Shown here: positions 1-11,575 of the stretch, one piece after another | Numbering within the stretch: the stretch's first letter is position 1 | Layout: each line of letters begins with the position of its first letter | Assembly: GCA_013400975.1 (NCBI GenBank) | Contig: WBMZ01003022.1 | Coordinates: forward strand, 115,069 to 179,068 | Direction of reading: 5' to 3' | DNA from: Atrichornis clamosus | Taxonomy: Eukaryota; Chordata; Aves; Passeriformes; Menuridae | Length of the DNA: 64,000 nt | Program-made: the position numbers and the translations under genes | Notes under the pieces: model-generated | The model's database searches: none | Told to the model about the DNA's origin: nothing | Seen by the model: the letters and a program-made list of their open reading frames with translations, nothing else

Positions 1-3000
1 ATCAATACAACTTGAAAAGAAAATGCTCTTTTCAATAAACAGTACAGCCATGCACAGGTTTTGAAGCCTGAAAGCTACAGAAAGTAGCCATTAAAAACAT
101 TTTCAATCAGAACCAAAAAGTGATCTCTGTTGAAATACGACAAATATTCAATTTTTAGGAGTTTTTATGGGTTTTTTTACCCCATGATAACTTTCAGAAT
201 CACTTACTTCCTTTATATTCGTGTTGTGTTTATTTAAAAGATTCAATCTGCCTTAATTCAGAGCTGTTTTGATTGAATTTTTTATCATTCTTTTATGTGC
301 TACTCCTTTTCTTTTTTCTTTTCTTTTTTTTTTTTCCTCCTGTGAAGCCAGGCTACAGCAGCTCATGAAAACGAAGGAAGGCGGTCTGAATTTTCTCTAA
401 CTTGTTATTGTGATGTATCTACAGCGGGCAATCTGATCTCATCACAAAACGATTGCAGTAAAGATATCTAAGTGGATGTCACAGCTCTGCTGAAAGATAA
501 TAAAGTGAAATGAACCAAAAAAACAATCTTTCCAATACAAATAACATAGTTAAGTTGTAGTGAGTTGCAAACAGAATATGAGTACTGAAGGTGGGAGATA
601 AAGCCAGAAATGCCCGACTAACAGTTTTATATTATTTTTAACACATTTGGGGAGTGCATAATTAAGGGATTTACAGCGTTAAAATCTGGAGGTGTTGCGC
701 AGCACTGCACTAAATGAGACAATCAGTAACAAGAGAAAGGGTGAATCACACCACCTTCCATTGCAGTTTGAACTACTGTCTCATAAGATAAACACTATTG
801 ACTGCTTTTAAGCCTCCTCTCTATTAGAAAGAGACTTCTAATTTTGGGAAATCAATAATAAAAGATAGCAAATCACCTCCCCCATCGGTTCTCTTCAGAT
901 AAGCCTGCAAAGAGGAAAGGGCAGAACCTCACATTAAATTGGAAGAACATCCCTGATGTGCAGGGTGGAGGATTTGCCCCTTGGGTTGCATTCTTCTTCA
1001 GTGTTGAATCTGCATCAGCATCCACAAACTACTGTTTTAATTTCCTGACAGAAAAAAAATGTCTTGCCATGCTTAACGTTATTTTTTTCTTTTTTTTTTC
1101 CCAGTTTTTGTATCTCAACTGCCTTCAGCTCCTGAAAATTAACTCCTTAAGTAGTTTAGCAAATATCTTTCCTTTTTCAAAGCAAAGGCTTTTGTTAGAA
1201 GCCAAAATAGCTTCAGCTTTCAAGCTGTGAGGTCCTTTCTACTTCCTTTGTCTGTTTAACAGCAAAGGAACGGGTGGTGGTATTGAATTACTGATGCTGG
1301 TATGTTGGGAGGCTGTTTGGGTCTGCTTTCTGATGGGGTTTTTTTGGAGGAGGGCTGTATTTAAAGGCCTATACTGTATAAGCCCAACAGACAATGCCAA
1401 ATCTCTAAGAACAGACATACACGGAACACTTCATAAAGCATATTTAGGCAGACATTGTGCATTATATACCATGCAAGATGCCCAGTGAGCCTTCCAAGAA
1501 AAACAGCAACACCGACTGAACCCAGGCCAAGGATTTTCTCATTAGCATGAGCAGAGGTTAGGCAGGCATTCAGTGTTTCTCCCATCTGTTTCCACTTACA
1601 GAGGCGAGCATTCCTAGGAATATTATACCTAATACACAGCTGGATAGTCTACAAAGAAATAGTTGTGGTTTTTTTCCTGACTTCTGCTGCTAAACTCCTG
1701 TCTGCTTGGTATTCACATGATTTCCTCTGAAACCGGTGAGGTTTACCCTAATATGACACTGCTTTTCTTACAGTATAACAAAGAATGGTCATCCCAGGCT
1801 GGTATTAAAACAGGAATTTCACTGGTGACTCTCTTGTTAAAGAAATTACCTGTGGCCATTATCTGAACGCATCACTTAAGTCTTTGATGGCAAAATGTTT
1901 AAATAAGTAAGAGGGAACAAAATTAGCTAGCAAATACCAGGAGATAATTGTGTGGTTAACCCTATAAATGACTGTTATGAGAACAGGCAGAGGAATGTTT
2001 AATAAAGTAATCACAAACAGATTAATAGCTTGGAAAGCAACAGGGGATTTTTCTCTTCCACAGCAATGGAATTTTCAGCAGACTCTAACCCATTCTCATC
2101 TAAGTAGAAATGTGCTTATCTATATCCATCTCCCCCGATTGCCTCACTTCTCACTATATAGGGAAATCAATACGAGGACTTGTTATTCAGAGGAATCTCA
2201 AGAGTCAGGCACTGCGAACATACCTCTAATCCTGCAGGCATCTATTTCCAACAACTACATCATCCCCAATGCAACTGGCACGTTGTTTACAACTGCTCTG
2301 CAAAGCCTATGATACAGGGAAGGAAATACAACCAGATATGGGGTAACCATACTGATCTCCCACCTTTGGGTCTCACTCAGTACCAAGGGTTGTTGCACTA
2401 AAATAATGTTTTTGATTGCTTGCACTTCTAGGATGGAGACCTCCGTTATTAGAGAAAACTCTTTGATTCTCTGTACAGTGCCTATGGATGGATTTCTCTC
2501 ACAATCATTTGGCTGCCCAATTACGTAACAAGGGCAGTAGAAGGGTTAAGCATCGATCTCTGGGATCCTCTGGCGTGCCAGGGAGCTGCTGCTAATAACA
2601 CTGGTGGCAGTTTCCCGAGCTGTAACTCCCAGCGTGATGAGAACAACTTCTGATCTCATGAAAATTCCTCCCTCTCTGCAGCAAAACACCCTATCGTTTA
2701 AAAGTTTTGAATGCGCTAACAGCTAATTTATTAAAGGAACTCCTGCCATGTTCGTGTTTACAGGGCTCAGGCTGCATACAAAGGAAAAGCCTATTCCAGG
2801 CACATAAGGGGAGCAGAAGAGAGCTGTATTTTTGGAAAGGCAGCTCAGTGTGCCAGAAGAAGGGCTGGACTGATGAAAGGAACGGCTATGATGTTGCACT
2901 GAGACTTCTTTCAGCCCTGACTAAAAAGAGCACAATTATGGATTGGAAAAGAAGAATAAATGAGAGTAAGATGTATTTTACAAATGGTGAAATAAAGTGA

Positions 3001-3048
3001 AACAAGTTCAGGCTACAAGTCCTGAAAAATTTAAAAGTTTCCTAGATG
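1..3048. other. Unique AT-rich DNA, no gene recognised
   Basis: I see no coding exon or recognisable repeat here. A pyrimidine tract lies at 303-341. A second tract ending in CCCAG at 1083-1104 resembles a splice acceptor, but the 90-codon frame running through it looks like no known protein. A 97-codon open frame at 2707-3000 also lacks any family resemblance. Frames of this length are expected by chance. Confidence 0.6.
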
Positions 3049-3054
3049 CTCAGA
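3049..3054. repeat. Left target-site duplication of the solo LTR
   Basis: CTCAGA stands directly before the TG that begins the LTR and is repeated exactly at 3662-3667. A 6-bp duplication is the mark of retroviral integrase. Six bases is the length usual for class II (ERVK-like) and alpharetrovirus-like elements, against 4-5 for many others. Confidence 0.85.
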
Positions 3055-3203
3055 TGTGGAGGCCGGGAGGCCAGTCACTTTCATTATAAGCACCCCTTGG
3101 AGGGAAGCCTCCTAAGCTCATCTCCCCAGGTAGGGTGAGAGAAGTGCACCTTTCCCAGGAACCTCTGCTCCATTATTCAAATATACCCCAGTTCGGTTTT
3201 TTG

Positions 3204-3378
3204 ATTGGTTCAGGGGACCCTGCCCGTTTTCTCCCTTGTATGGACCCATCTCTAGAACCTGCTCCTCTTCCGGCCCCTCCATTGGACCTAACCCTGTAGT
3301 CCCTCTTTTGGTGTCCCTTCATTGGTCCCTTGGCCCTCCCATCACCTTTGTACCGCCCTTATGCTCTCCCCTGATTGG
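3204..3378 (+). promoter_or_regulatory. Four inverted CCAAT (ATTGG) motifs in the LTR U3
   Basis: ATTGG occurs at 3204-3208, 3281-3285, 3321-3325 and 3374-3378, all in the same orientation, with the last one 25 bp before the TATA-like box. Inverted CCAAT boxes are the classic NF-Y binding sequence and often sit upstream of a TATA box in retroviral U3 regions. Binding is inferred; the motifs themselves are directly visible. Confidence 0.6.
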
Positions 3379-3402
3379 ACCCTGACCCTCTCTCTGCCCC
3401 TG

Positions 3403-3409
3403 TATTTAA
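3403..3409 (+). promoter_or_regulatory. TATA-like box of the LTR promoter
   Basis: TATTTAA lies 66 bases upstream of the AATAAA signal and just downstream of the last ATTGG motif. Transcription would be expected to start near 3430. The match to TATAAA is imperfect, but the position is right for a retroviral promoter. Confidence 0.6.
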
Positions 3410-3468
3410 TCCGGGGTACAGCTCTCCTCACCTGTCTTATCCCCTGGACCCTTCGTGTGGCTGTTGGT

Positions 3469-3474
3469 AATAAA
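3469..3474 (+). terminator. LTR polyadenylation signal AATAAA
   Basis: A perfect AATAAA is followed by a CA at about 3480 and by a G/T-rich stretch (about 3513-3577) suited to the downstream polyadenylation element. It lies in the inferred R region, as in many compact retroviral LTRs. Confidence 0.7.
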
Positions 3475-3661
3475 CCCTCCATGCGGAACCCAAGATAAGA
3501 CCTCTCCCTCGTCCTTTGTCGTTGGCGATATCTTCAAGATCCTGTGTGCGAGTGTGAGTGCGAGAGTGTGCCGGGGAAGTGGCCTCCGAAGCTGTTCCTG
3601 ATGCGGTTTGGGGACGCTTTCAGGCAGTCGTGGCTCTGACCACCTTGCCCCCGCCGTGACA

Positions 3662-3667
3662 CTCAGA
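3662..3667. repeat. Right target-site duplication of the solo LTR
   Basis: CTCAGA follows directly after the terminal CA of the LTR and is identical to 3049-3054. Having both copies intact shows that the whole LTR boundary is present and that no internal provirus sequence remains. Confidence 0.85.
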
Positions 3668-6600
3668 TATGTTAATGAAGGCAGATGTACATTGTGGGCA
3701 GATAGATACTTAACCAATAACTTCTTGTAAAGCTTTTTCTCTTTTTAGAGAGGTTCATACTATAAATCCCTATAAATCTCAAACTAAAATTTCTCAGCCC
3801 AAAAACTAGTGTCTGCCCCCAAACCACAGGCATAAAAGGACCGAGGAGAAAGGGAGGCTGCATCTTCCAAAGAATTCTGCATTTAACTAAGAAAATAAGA
3901 TCTCTCTGACAAGTTGTTAGAATGCCAAAGCCTGAAAATGGAGTAAGTCCAAGAAAGAAGTAGGTGTCCTCCACATCAACAACATTAACTACAAGTAAAT
4001 ATTAGGCACAGCCCGAAATTAGAAAATAATATTAAGTGCAAAGAGCACCTGGTTAACAAGCTAATAGGCTACATAAGTCTGTATAATTTCCAGACACTAA
4101 CATTTATGTGTTAGATTTCCTCCTCCCAGCTGTGTTCTTTCACTGAGAAGTATTCATATAATAATCTTAACAACTTTGCAGTATTCATTTAACTTAAACA
4201 CATACACTTTAGCTTTTGATAAAATCCCATTGTTGTAAGCCAACCACTTGACGTGTTAAGTGACACTCTAATGAGGACAATTTCTAATGGGCTTTAAGCA
4301 GCTGAGGGGAAAGAAGTAAAAGCATAGATTGAACACCATGCTGAAGGTACGTTTATCTTTTTGAGGTACTGCCTTCTCCCTGGTCCTCTGATGTATGCTC
4401 TATGAAAATACATGTTTCTATAACGAGTCTGCATAAATATGTTGACATTACCTCTTCCTTACTTCATTCCGCCTGTATTTGAAGTATCAACTTAAAATAA
4501 GTTCGCAAAATTTTTGGCTCTGTGAATAAATTTACATGTTAAGTAGCATTAATTATAAGTGGTAGTGTTCTGCTCCTTGCTATGCACAGTTCATATGATC
4601 CACATATGTCTACATTAACAACTCCTTGCCTTGGTGGGAGCCCAAAACAAATGGCATGTGGTCCTTCCAGCACAGCACAGTTATGTGTGTGATTGGGCTG
4701 CCCTGTGCACAAGGTCTTCCTCATTCAACTTTACCTTTTACCTCTCCCTTACTCTTTGTAGTCCCCCAAGTCTCCTTGAAAGAAATAGTGTTCCTAAATC
4801 CTTGACTTTGTACTATGATTAATCCTTTCTCTCTTTCAAGAAAGCTGCTCACCGCACTACTCCATCCTCTGAAGTCTTCTTCCATCCCCATTTGTCCAAG
4901 CTGTAATCCTGCCACTGTCTCGTGAATCCCCTGACTTTTGAAGCAGTCAGACCTCAGTGTTTTAGCCACTTTCATCATCTGAAGTACTCTTAATATATCA
5001 GTTTACCTCAAAATGCTTAACAGTCATCTTCCATCTGTGATTTTCCTCCAAACTTGACTTATAAACAGATTTATATCTAACTTCTCCACCAAGGACTCAT
5101 GAATCTCCTGAAGTTGGTCATCAGTCTTTCTAGTGCTGTATCTCCCTGCACCAGAGAGGTCCCTAAATAATATTTTCCACCACCATCCTTCTCAAGGAGG
5201 CACAGTGGGTGAGTTTTAAGACGATCTTAATGCCTTACTTTGGATGTTCTGCTTGCTAAACTTAGTGGCTGGTATGATTGACCACAGGCAGATGTGGCTC
5301 CACATCCCTATCAGGAAAGCCAGGTGGTGGATGGTGTGCACAGTGGGGACATTGAGAAAAGAAAAAAAAAAAGGACAAGAAAAAGGGAAAAGAAAAAATT
5401 CTGACAAGAAAGCTGGACTCTCGGCATGTGGGGAACACAGAGAAGAGGATTAAACCTTGGGGTTTAATCATTAGGACACCGGTACACTGCCTACAGCAGT
5501 GTCAGGGCTGTGAAGTCACTTGAGGGGTTATTTTGATGCTCAACCTATGCATCAGTTGTACTTCTGCAGCTTTAGATGTACGTATCTCTCTCATCTTGTC
5601 TGCAGCTCGTTCACTGTGATATTGGCTGGTAGCTCTACTACGCTCATCATCTCTTTAGTCATCACACTATTGTCTCTGTTAAAAAGCATGCTATATCACT
5701 CTTCTGAGGCTTCTTAGATTGCTCTAAATATTTTGCTTATAAACAAGTCTGTGACATTTGATGTGAAGTCATCTACAATTACAAGGTACTGAAAATACCC
5801 AGAAATAACCCGATATAATTTTTGTGTTATACTATTGCAATGCTGATAACATGGATGTACTAGGCTGAGAGGCCAAAATATTCTAATATCCATTTACTAG
5901 GTGCCAGAAAACATCCCTCCTGAAGGTTAGGTATTAAATTAAATGAAGACAAATTCATTATTTATGGATGATACTCCGGTAAAAGTCACCACAAGGCCAA
6001 AGAAAGAGGGCACAAATATTTATACGTCACCCTTCTAGAGCGTAACAAGGGAAAAAGTCATGATGTGTCGTGAAAAAAAAAAAAATCTGCTGTCCCCTCC
6101 TTCTGCAGTACCTCTGAGGACTATGGTAATTTCACCCGATAATGCACGCATCCATCTGAAATATTCAGAAGAATATTCTCAATTATTTTGAAGCATGTTT
6201 CTGATATGCTTTTAGAAGCTCTGCCACTAGCAAGCTGCTTCCTTTGATGCTTTTGATTATTTTTCCTAAGCTGCTGGAGGTTTTGATGGCAGTCGTGAAC
6301 CAGTTTCCACAACCAATTTCAGTCCATAAAAGCAAATTAGGTAGAAAAAAATTCTCGCTACTTATTGGTACAGCATTTCCCTGTTTGTCCAATATATTCC
6401 AGGAAATCCTGGTCATCATATGGATCATAAAGGCTAAGCTTGTCACTGTGTGAGGATGTAGATATCAGCCTCTAGTGTTGATAAGGAGCCATAATACCGA
6501 CTCCAAACTGGTTGAAGGATGTTTGGTAGGGTTTGTGGTTGTTGGGGTTTTTTTTTATTTTTTAAATTCTAGCTTTTGTTAACCCCCCCCCCAAAAAAAA

Positions 6601-7220
6601 AAAAGAGGAAAGCTCCAGTAGAGATCAGTTATTTCCAAAAGTATATTTGGTGTTCAAGACTCAAAGCACTGATTTTTGACAGTCTCAAAAAATGATACTG
6701 CAAACAGAAACAGCAGAAGCACTATCCAGGGCAATGTCACTGAAGAGACATGTCAGATTTGCTCATGGGTTAAGTCCAGCAAATTCTGCCATCATTTGGT
6801 ACCATGGAAATGTCTGTCTGCCTTCTCCCAACAGCTAAAGAATATTTAAAGATCCATTACTTATGCTCTCTCTAATCACTTGCTCTGAGTCTGTGACTGG
6901 AGACTAATTACAGTAACTACTAAAAAATCCAAAACATATATTATGCTGTGTATTTTACTGAAAATATACTATAATGAATTTCAATGGGAGAAGAAAAATA
7001 GGGTATTTAAACCTCCTGGCAGAAATGTGGATTTATGAAAATCAGCCCCTAGGATGAGATGATGAGAAGAAAGTACTGGCACCTATATGCTAACAGGATT
7101 TCTGACATACGTACCGCTGTAGGTCAAATAACTGACCCCAAACCCCTCAGTCCTGGGACCAAACTTGCCCTTTAACATTCAATGAATTGTAGACTAGTTC
7201 CAGTCTGACAAGTGATGTAC
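3668..7220. other. Unique DNA, no gene recognised
   Basis: No coding exon is evident. About 4715-4960 is pyrimidine-rich on the plus strand. An A-rich purine tract lies at 5354-5398. At 6583-6604 a run of ten C is followed by twelve A. The open frames here are short (61-103 codons), and those over the homopurine tract reflect its composition. Confidence 0.6.
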
Positions 7221-7346
7221 ATGGCCAGGCTGGATGAGTCTCTGAGCAACCTTGTCTAGTGGAAAGTGTCCCTACCCAGAGCAAGGAGTTTGGAATTAGA
7301 TGAGCTTTAAGGTCCCTTCCAACCCAAACCATTCTCTGATTCTATA
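7221..7346 (+). mobile_element. CR1 LINE, 3' end fragment
   Basis: The terminal part of a CR1 retrotransposon. It shows the successive hallmarks GAGCAACCTTGTCTAGTGG, then GTGTCCCT, then GGTCCCTTCCAACCC, and ends ATTCTCTGATTCTAT, a slightly diverged form of the CR1 3' tail. Only about 126 bp remain of an element usually around 4.5 kb; such severe 5' truncation is normal for CR1. There is no ORF content and no visible target duplication, as expected for this family. Confidence 0.9.
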
Positions 7347-8767
7347 AGTACAAGCTGGATGGAACAATTATTATCAGAGAACAAACTGTAATTATAAAGT
7401 TTCACATTTTTTTAAAGGACCCATGTGAGGATGGGACAGGTTTTTTAAACTTTTTCTCTAATTCTTTTTCATTCCATTTCCCCCCCCTAAATCAAAAGCA
7501 GGATGTATTCCTCCAGTTCCCCTAGTTTTAGACAGCTATAGCTTTCTCTTGGATGTGATGGAAAGAAGAGAACTTGTAATTTGTAACATATTGATGTCAA
7601 AATCTTCATGTAAGACCCGGCAGATGGCTGGATAAATAAACTAGGAACATCAATAAACACAATAAACAGAAAAGAACTGTTCTCTAAAGGGGGAAGTATG
7701 GTCCCACTCTTTGCTAGCACACACAGTGCAGCTCTGCCATATGCTGAGGACACCTATGAGATGCTCTTGCTTGCCCCAGTGAGGAGCTTGACTTTCTCAC
7801 AGCTTCCCTTAGATCAGCTGAGGTGTTCCCAGTGCAGGCAAGAAGAAAACTGTCATGAGTCTGGGGCACTTTGAACCCCTCTCCTTCCACAAAGGGATGT
7901 CTTTGTGAAGGACTGGGTCGCACGTGGTTTCTGAAGGAGCCGGGTGCTGGGGACTCACTGATGCAACTCACACTGCCCTTATTTCCCCTTTCACAGGGTA
8001 GCTTCTCTGCATAACCATGGTTTCTGTGCTTCTCTTCAAGCACCAAAATAGCCCCAATCGATAATGAACTTTGACCATGTAAACTGTGGGAAACCTTTTC
8101 CTCAGCCTCTATGCCAAGCTGCACAGAAAGGTAGGAAAATCTGCACCAATGTTGGTCGCATGTGAAAGTGAAAAGACTAGGCAATTCTGAAGAGTGAATT
8201 TACAATCATAAAATTCCCTTCTTTTACCTCACACATTAGAGTAAAAAAGAAAATCTGAGAATAGAGAAGGAATCATTTCAGCTTTCCTGCAAAGAAGGAC
8301 AAAAAGCAGCTTCAGCTACCAACTTCATTATTTTTGCAGCCTTCCAAATTATGACTCGAACACACTGCTCTCAGTTCTAACATTTGTTTCTGGTTTCAGA
8401 CTAGCAGAAATCTAATTTCCTTCGTCCCAAGAGCAAATGTCAGCACAAGCGGGATCTGAAATTTGTGCTTGACACCTGCAGCAAAGAGCTAAATTGAGAG
8501 TAATATTTCAAAGAGGTACTTGGGAGGTATGTGCTTAAATTTGGTTAAAAGGCAAGCAGGCTTGGGTACAGTCCTCTTGCACACTGCCTCTAAAACATAT
8601 CCCCTGTCCCCCTGGAGTGATCCAAGGCAAAGGAAGGGGTACTCCTAGAAGTGCTCTGATTGGAACCATGTGGGCCAAATGTGGTCTTTTAGGAAACTTC
8701 GTAAGTCTGGCTCAGAAATAAATTTTATGATTTTACACTTCTAAACACATAGGCCAACCAAATCATC
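7347..8767. other. Unique DNA with one long unassigned open frame
   Basis: The minus strand carries a 156-codon ATG frame at 7714-8184, the longest in the window outside low-complexity DNA. It shows no signal peptide, membrane segment or motif I can name. The local sequence is somewhat richer in GC, which lowers stop-codon frequency. I regard it as probably chance. Confidence 0.5.
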
Positions 8768-8870
8768 TGGTTTGGGTTGGATTGGACCTTAAAGACCATC
8801 TCATTCCAACTGACCTGCCATGGGCAGGGACACCTTTCACTAGACCAGGTTGCTGAGAGTCCCATCCAAC
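8768..8870 (-). mobile_element. CR1 LINE, 3' end fragment (minus strand)
   Basis: On the plus strand this reads as the reverse complement of a CR1 tail: GGTTTGGGTTGGATTGGACC, then CCATGGGCAGGGACACC, CACTAGACCAGGTTGCTG and CCCATCCAAC. The ATTCTATG tail that should lie to the left is missing or degraded. About 100 bp of the 3' untranslated region remain, with no coding sequence. Confidence 0.88.
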
Positions 8871-11432
8871 AGTAAAAGCAGTTCACAATTAAAATGAGTT
8901 TCTGATATTTGTGATTCAAAGTCATTCCAAAATAAATTCCTGATAGTGACACACAGCATCCTCAGTCTTCCTAGACTTGCTCTGGTGTCCAGGTTCCTAC
9001 ATCACTGCAGGCAATCTGCCTCTGAGTTTTCCAAGAAGAAATCAGCATCCAGGATGTGAGCTATTAAATGCAACCCAGGGATTTCTCAGCATCCTGTAAA
9101 TTAGCATTCATAAATTCAGTATTTGGATGTAGGAAATCAGAACATTTCTACAATGATATTTATTGATATTTACTCTAGTTCATCAGTAAAATGCAATATT
9201 CTAACCCAACAGCTGGGCAGTGGAACACATGAGCTTCCTGTAGTTTGGTACTCCAGGCTGAGAAAGCAGGCTAAATCCTAGCCAGTTCTGACTCCATGTA
9301 ACAGAGTGCACAAATTCAATGTATTTTACCACTTAAGTGGTATGGCTTGTGTAATCCTTGTGGTACAATTGCATGGCACAATTCCGAAATTTGCAGTGCC
9401 ATTTTCTTAGTTTGGGAACGGGTCCCTGAGCTTTAAATCACACTGGCAACTTCTGTTTGAAGATGTCAAAGTGCATTTTCAATTGTTACATCAACCTGAA
9501 TAGACATATATAAATATATAAACAAACACACAGTCAGCACAACTGAGTTACGGAAATGTATGAAGAGAACAAGGTAAGATTAAAAATCAAATAAAAATCA
9601 AATTGCCTGCCTTTCTGTCCTCTGCTATGAACACAGAGGTATAAGAATGTCTATGGCATTTCAACTTACTAGAGCAGAAAAGATGCAAATTAACACTGCT
9701 TCCACAATGCAAAAGGACAAAGCAAAACTAAAAGGATGTGATAGATCTTAAATGGATCTAAATTGGCATAGCTCCATTAAAGTTATAGGGACCAAGGTTG
9801 GAATCCAGTCATCTTCCATACAAAAATAGCAATATTTTGATAGGCTAACAGTTATTAGAAATTCCACTGGCATGGAGTTGCTTTAATCTTCAAATCAAGC
9901 CATGTCTCAGAGGCGCTAACTGGAAGATTGCCATTACTTTCAGCACCCTCTTCTAAAGCCGCTACAGAACCAATAATTAATGTAAAGGTAAAATTATGCA
10001 CATGCAGTAGTACAAACATATTAAAAGTTCTGATTTAAGTAAGAAAAAAAAGATTGCCTGTATCCTGCCACCCACAGGGGCCAGTCTAATATTTTTAAGT
10101 CAATTAGTTCAACTTCTCTTGAAAGTCAGCCCTCTCTATCCTCGTTAGTGGTGACAAACACACTTTACTGCACCTATTATTCCTTTAACAGCTCATTAAA
10201 ACTGAAATTCATCAGTGCCAGAGGATCTAAAGGTCATTTATCATCAATTTCTTGAAATACAAAAGACAAAAGCCATCTAAGATACCCAGAAGGATTGCAA
10301 TTACTGTAAATAGTATATATTAGAAAACCAAAACAAAACCCCAGCAGCATCTGCATTTGTGGATGATTATTACAGAATTAAGAGAAAGTGGGAGTAACTG
10401 TTTCCTACCTCCTACAGGAGAAAACCCAAATTATATTTTCTTTTAAAAGTGGAAACACATTCAAAATCTAGTAGGATGATTCTCAGACACTGTATTGATG
10501 AGGAGCACTGATGTGCCAAGAGCAGGAAGCATCTGACCCACAGAAACTATGTGATGCAGTATCCACTTACAAGAAGCATCGTTCAAAAAGTGCCATATTC
10601 ACTATTAAGTCTGGTTGTTTTCCAGGACAGTGACTGCACAAATCTAGTAAATATCCACAGAAACCGTGTATTTCATTATTACTCACTTGTATTGGTCTTT
10701 TCCAGAAATGTTGGATTATGATAAAAATTATCAGATGCATTTTAGGAAAAACAGTTAAGCATTCTGCATGAAAAATTAATAATTATGTATAATTACAACA
10801 TAGTAATAGGAATTACGAGATAAATAATCTCATCAATTCCTGTAAGGAAAACGCCTCTAGATGCCTTTAGACGAAACTAATTGAGTTGAACAGGAAAATA
10901 GTGTGAAAAGCTGAAGAATTTATCAGAGAATGACAAGCTTTTTATATAGTTTTGAATCATCTTATGATTTCTATCCCACGGGCATAGCACTTTGTCCTTC
11001 ATTTTTCAAAAATACCTTTGCAGAAATATTATCATTGCTTCTTATATTTTACAGTAATTTTTCACAAGGGAAACAGTATCACATTTGGGGAAACATTTAG
11101 TACACAAAGACTTAAACATGTATGAATTAGTCTGGGAAATAGAGATGAAATGGGTATCTAAAAAACAGGAGAATCAAAACAAATGGAAGTTCTTAAAGAC
11201 ACAGTACAACAAAAATCCTACCCAAAATGGATCAAGGAAAATTGTCCATAGCCCATACCTGAGAGGCTATTAAAAATACAGATATAAAGACTGGATAAAG
11301 ACCCTTTTAGATATCCATGCAGACTAACTCTAGCCTGCTTTGCATCATGAGTCTTGCCAAGGTCAGAAGGGAGAGCTAAGGGAGGAATCCCAAATGCCAG
11401 CCCTAAGAGCATCGAGTGCTCTCTCCCCTCAG
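8871..11432. other. Unique AT-rich DNA, no gene recognised
   Basis: No coding exon is evident. Runs of AT-rich sequence with TAATTA-type homeodomain-like words occur at 10771-10830, but such words are common in DNA of this composition. A possible ancient repeat half is listed separately at 9751-9793. Confidence 0.6.
9751..9793 (+). repeat. Possible half of an ancient palindromic amniote repeat
   Basis: The run TAAATTGGCATAGCTCCATT followed by AAAGTTATAGGGACC resembles one half of an old palindromic repeat I recall from amniote genomes, whose core is 'GGCATAGCTCCATTGAAGTCAATGG'-like. The second half is not preserved. The match is by memory and short, so this is a weak call. The segment at 17731-17820 looks like a fuller copy of the same family. 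Confidence 0.35.
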
Positions 11433-11575
11433 TTAGTAGCAGCAGTGGCAGCTCAAGATTCACAGGCACCATGTGAAAAGCTGGCAGGGCGCTGAAGTGA
11501 AGCAGAAAGGTGTCCTCTGAGATTCTGGAGACCTTGGAGGGCATCACTGTGCCCTGCTGAAAGCATCCTCTGCAG
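11433..11575 (+). other. Possible non-coding exon bounded by good splice signals
   Basis: A 143-bp segment, clearly richer in GC than its surroundings, is preceded by the pyrimidine-rich acceptor CTCTCTCCCCTCAG (11419-11432) and followed by the near-ideal donor CAG|GTGAGA (11573-11581). All three plus-strand frames contain stops, so an exon here would be non-coding or untranslated. Splice-like pairs arise by chance in tens of kilobases, so this is a candidate only. The overlapping minus-strand 109-codon frame (11218-11547) looks like no known protein. Confidence 0.25.

Larger units (their letters stand above)
3055..3661 (+). mobile_element. Solo LTR of an endogenous retrovirus
   Basis: This 607-bp element begins TGTGGAGG and ends GTGACA, giving canonical TG...CA termini with a 3-bp TGT/ACA inverted repeat, and is flanked by an exact 6-bp duplication. 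Inside it, in the expected order, are a pyrimidine-rich U3 with four inverted CCAAT motifs, a TATA-like box (3403-3409), an AATAAA signal (3469-3474) and a GT-rich U5 (about 3541-3577). By inference U3 runs to about 3430, R to about 3490 and U5 to 3661. No second LTR, primer-binding site, or gag, pol or env sequence follows, so the provirus was probably reduced to one LTR by recombination between its two LTRs. It is visibly richer in GC and CpG than its flanks and the duplications still match, which suggests a comparatively recent insertion. Class II affinity is inferred only from the 6-bp duplication. Plus-strand orientation follows from the TATA-AATAAA order. Confidence 0.88.

Noticed and set aside
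3055..3661. Search for a full provirus next to the LTR
   Set aside because: Both target duplications abut this single LTR, and no second LTR or gag, pol or env relic is visible nearby.
10771..10830. Cluster of TAATTA-like words as a homeodomain enhancer
   Set aside because: Such words are expected at high frequency in DNA this rich in A and T; without conservation data it cannot be supported.
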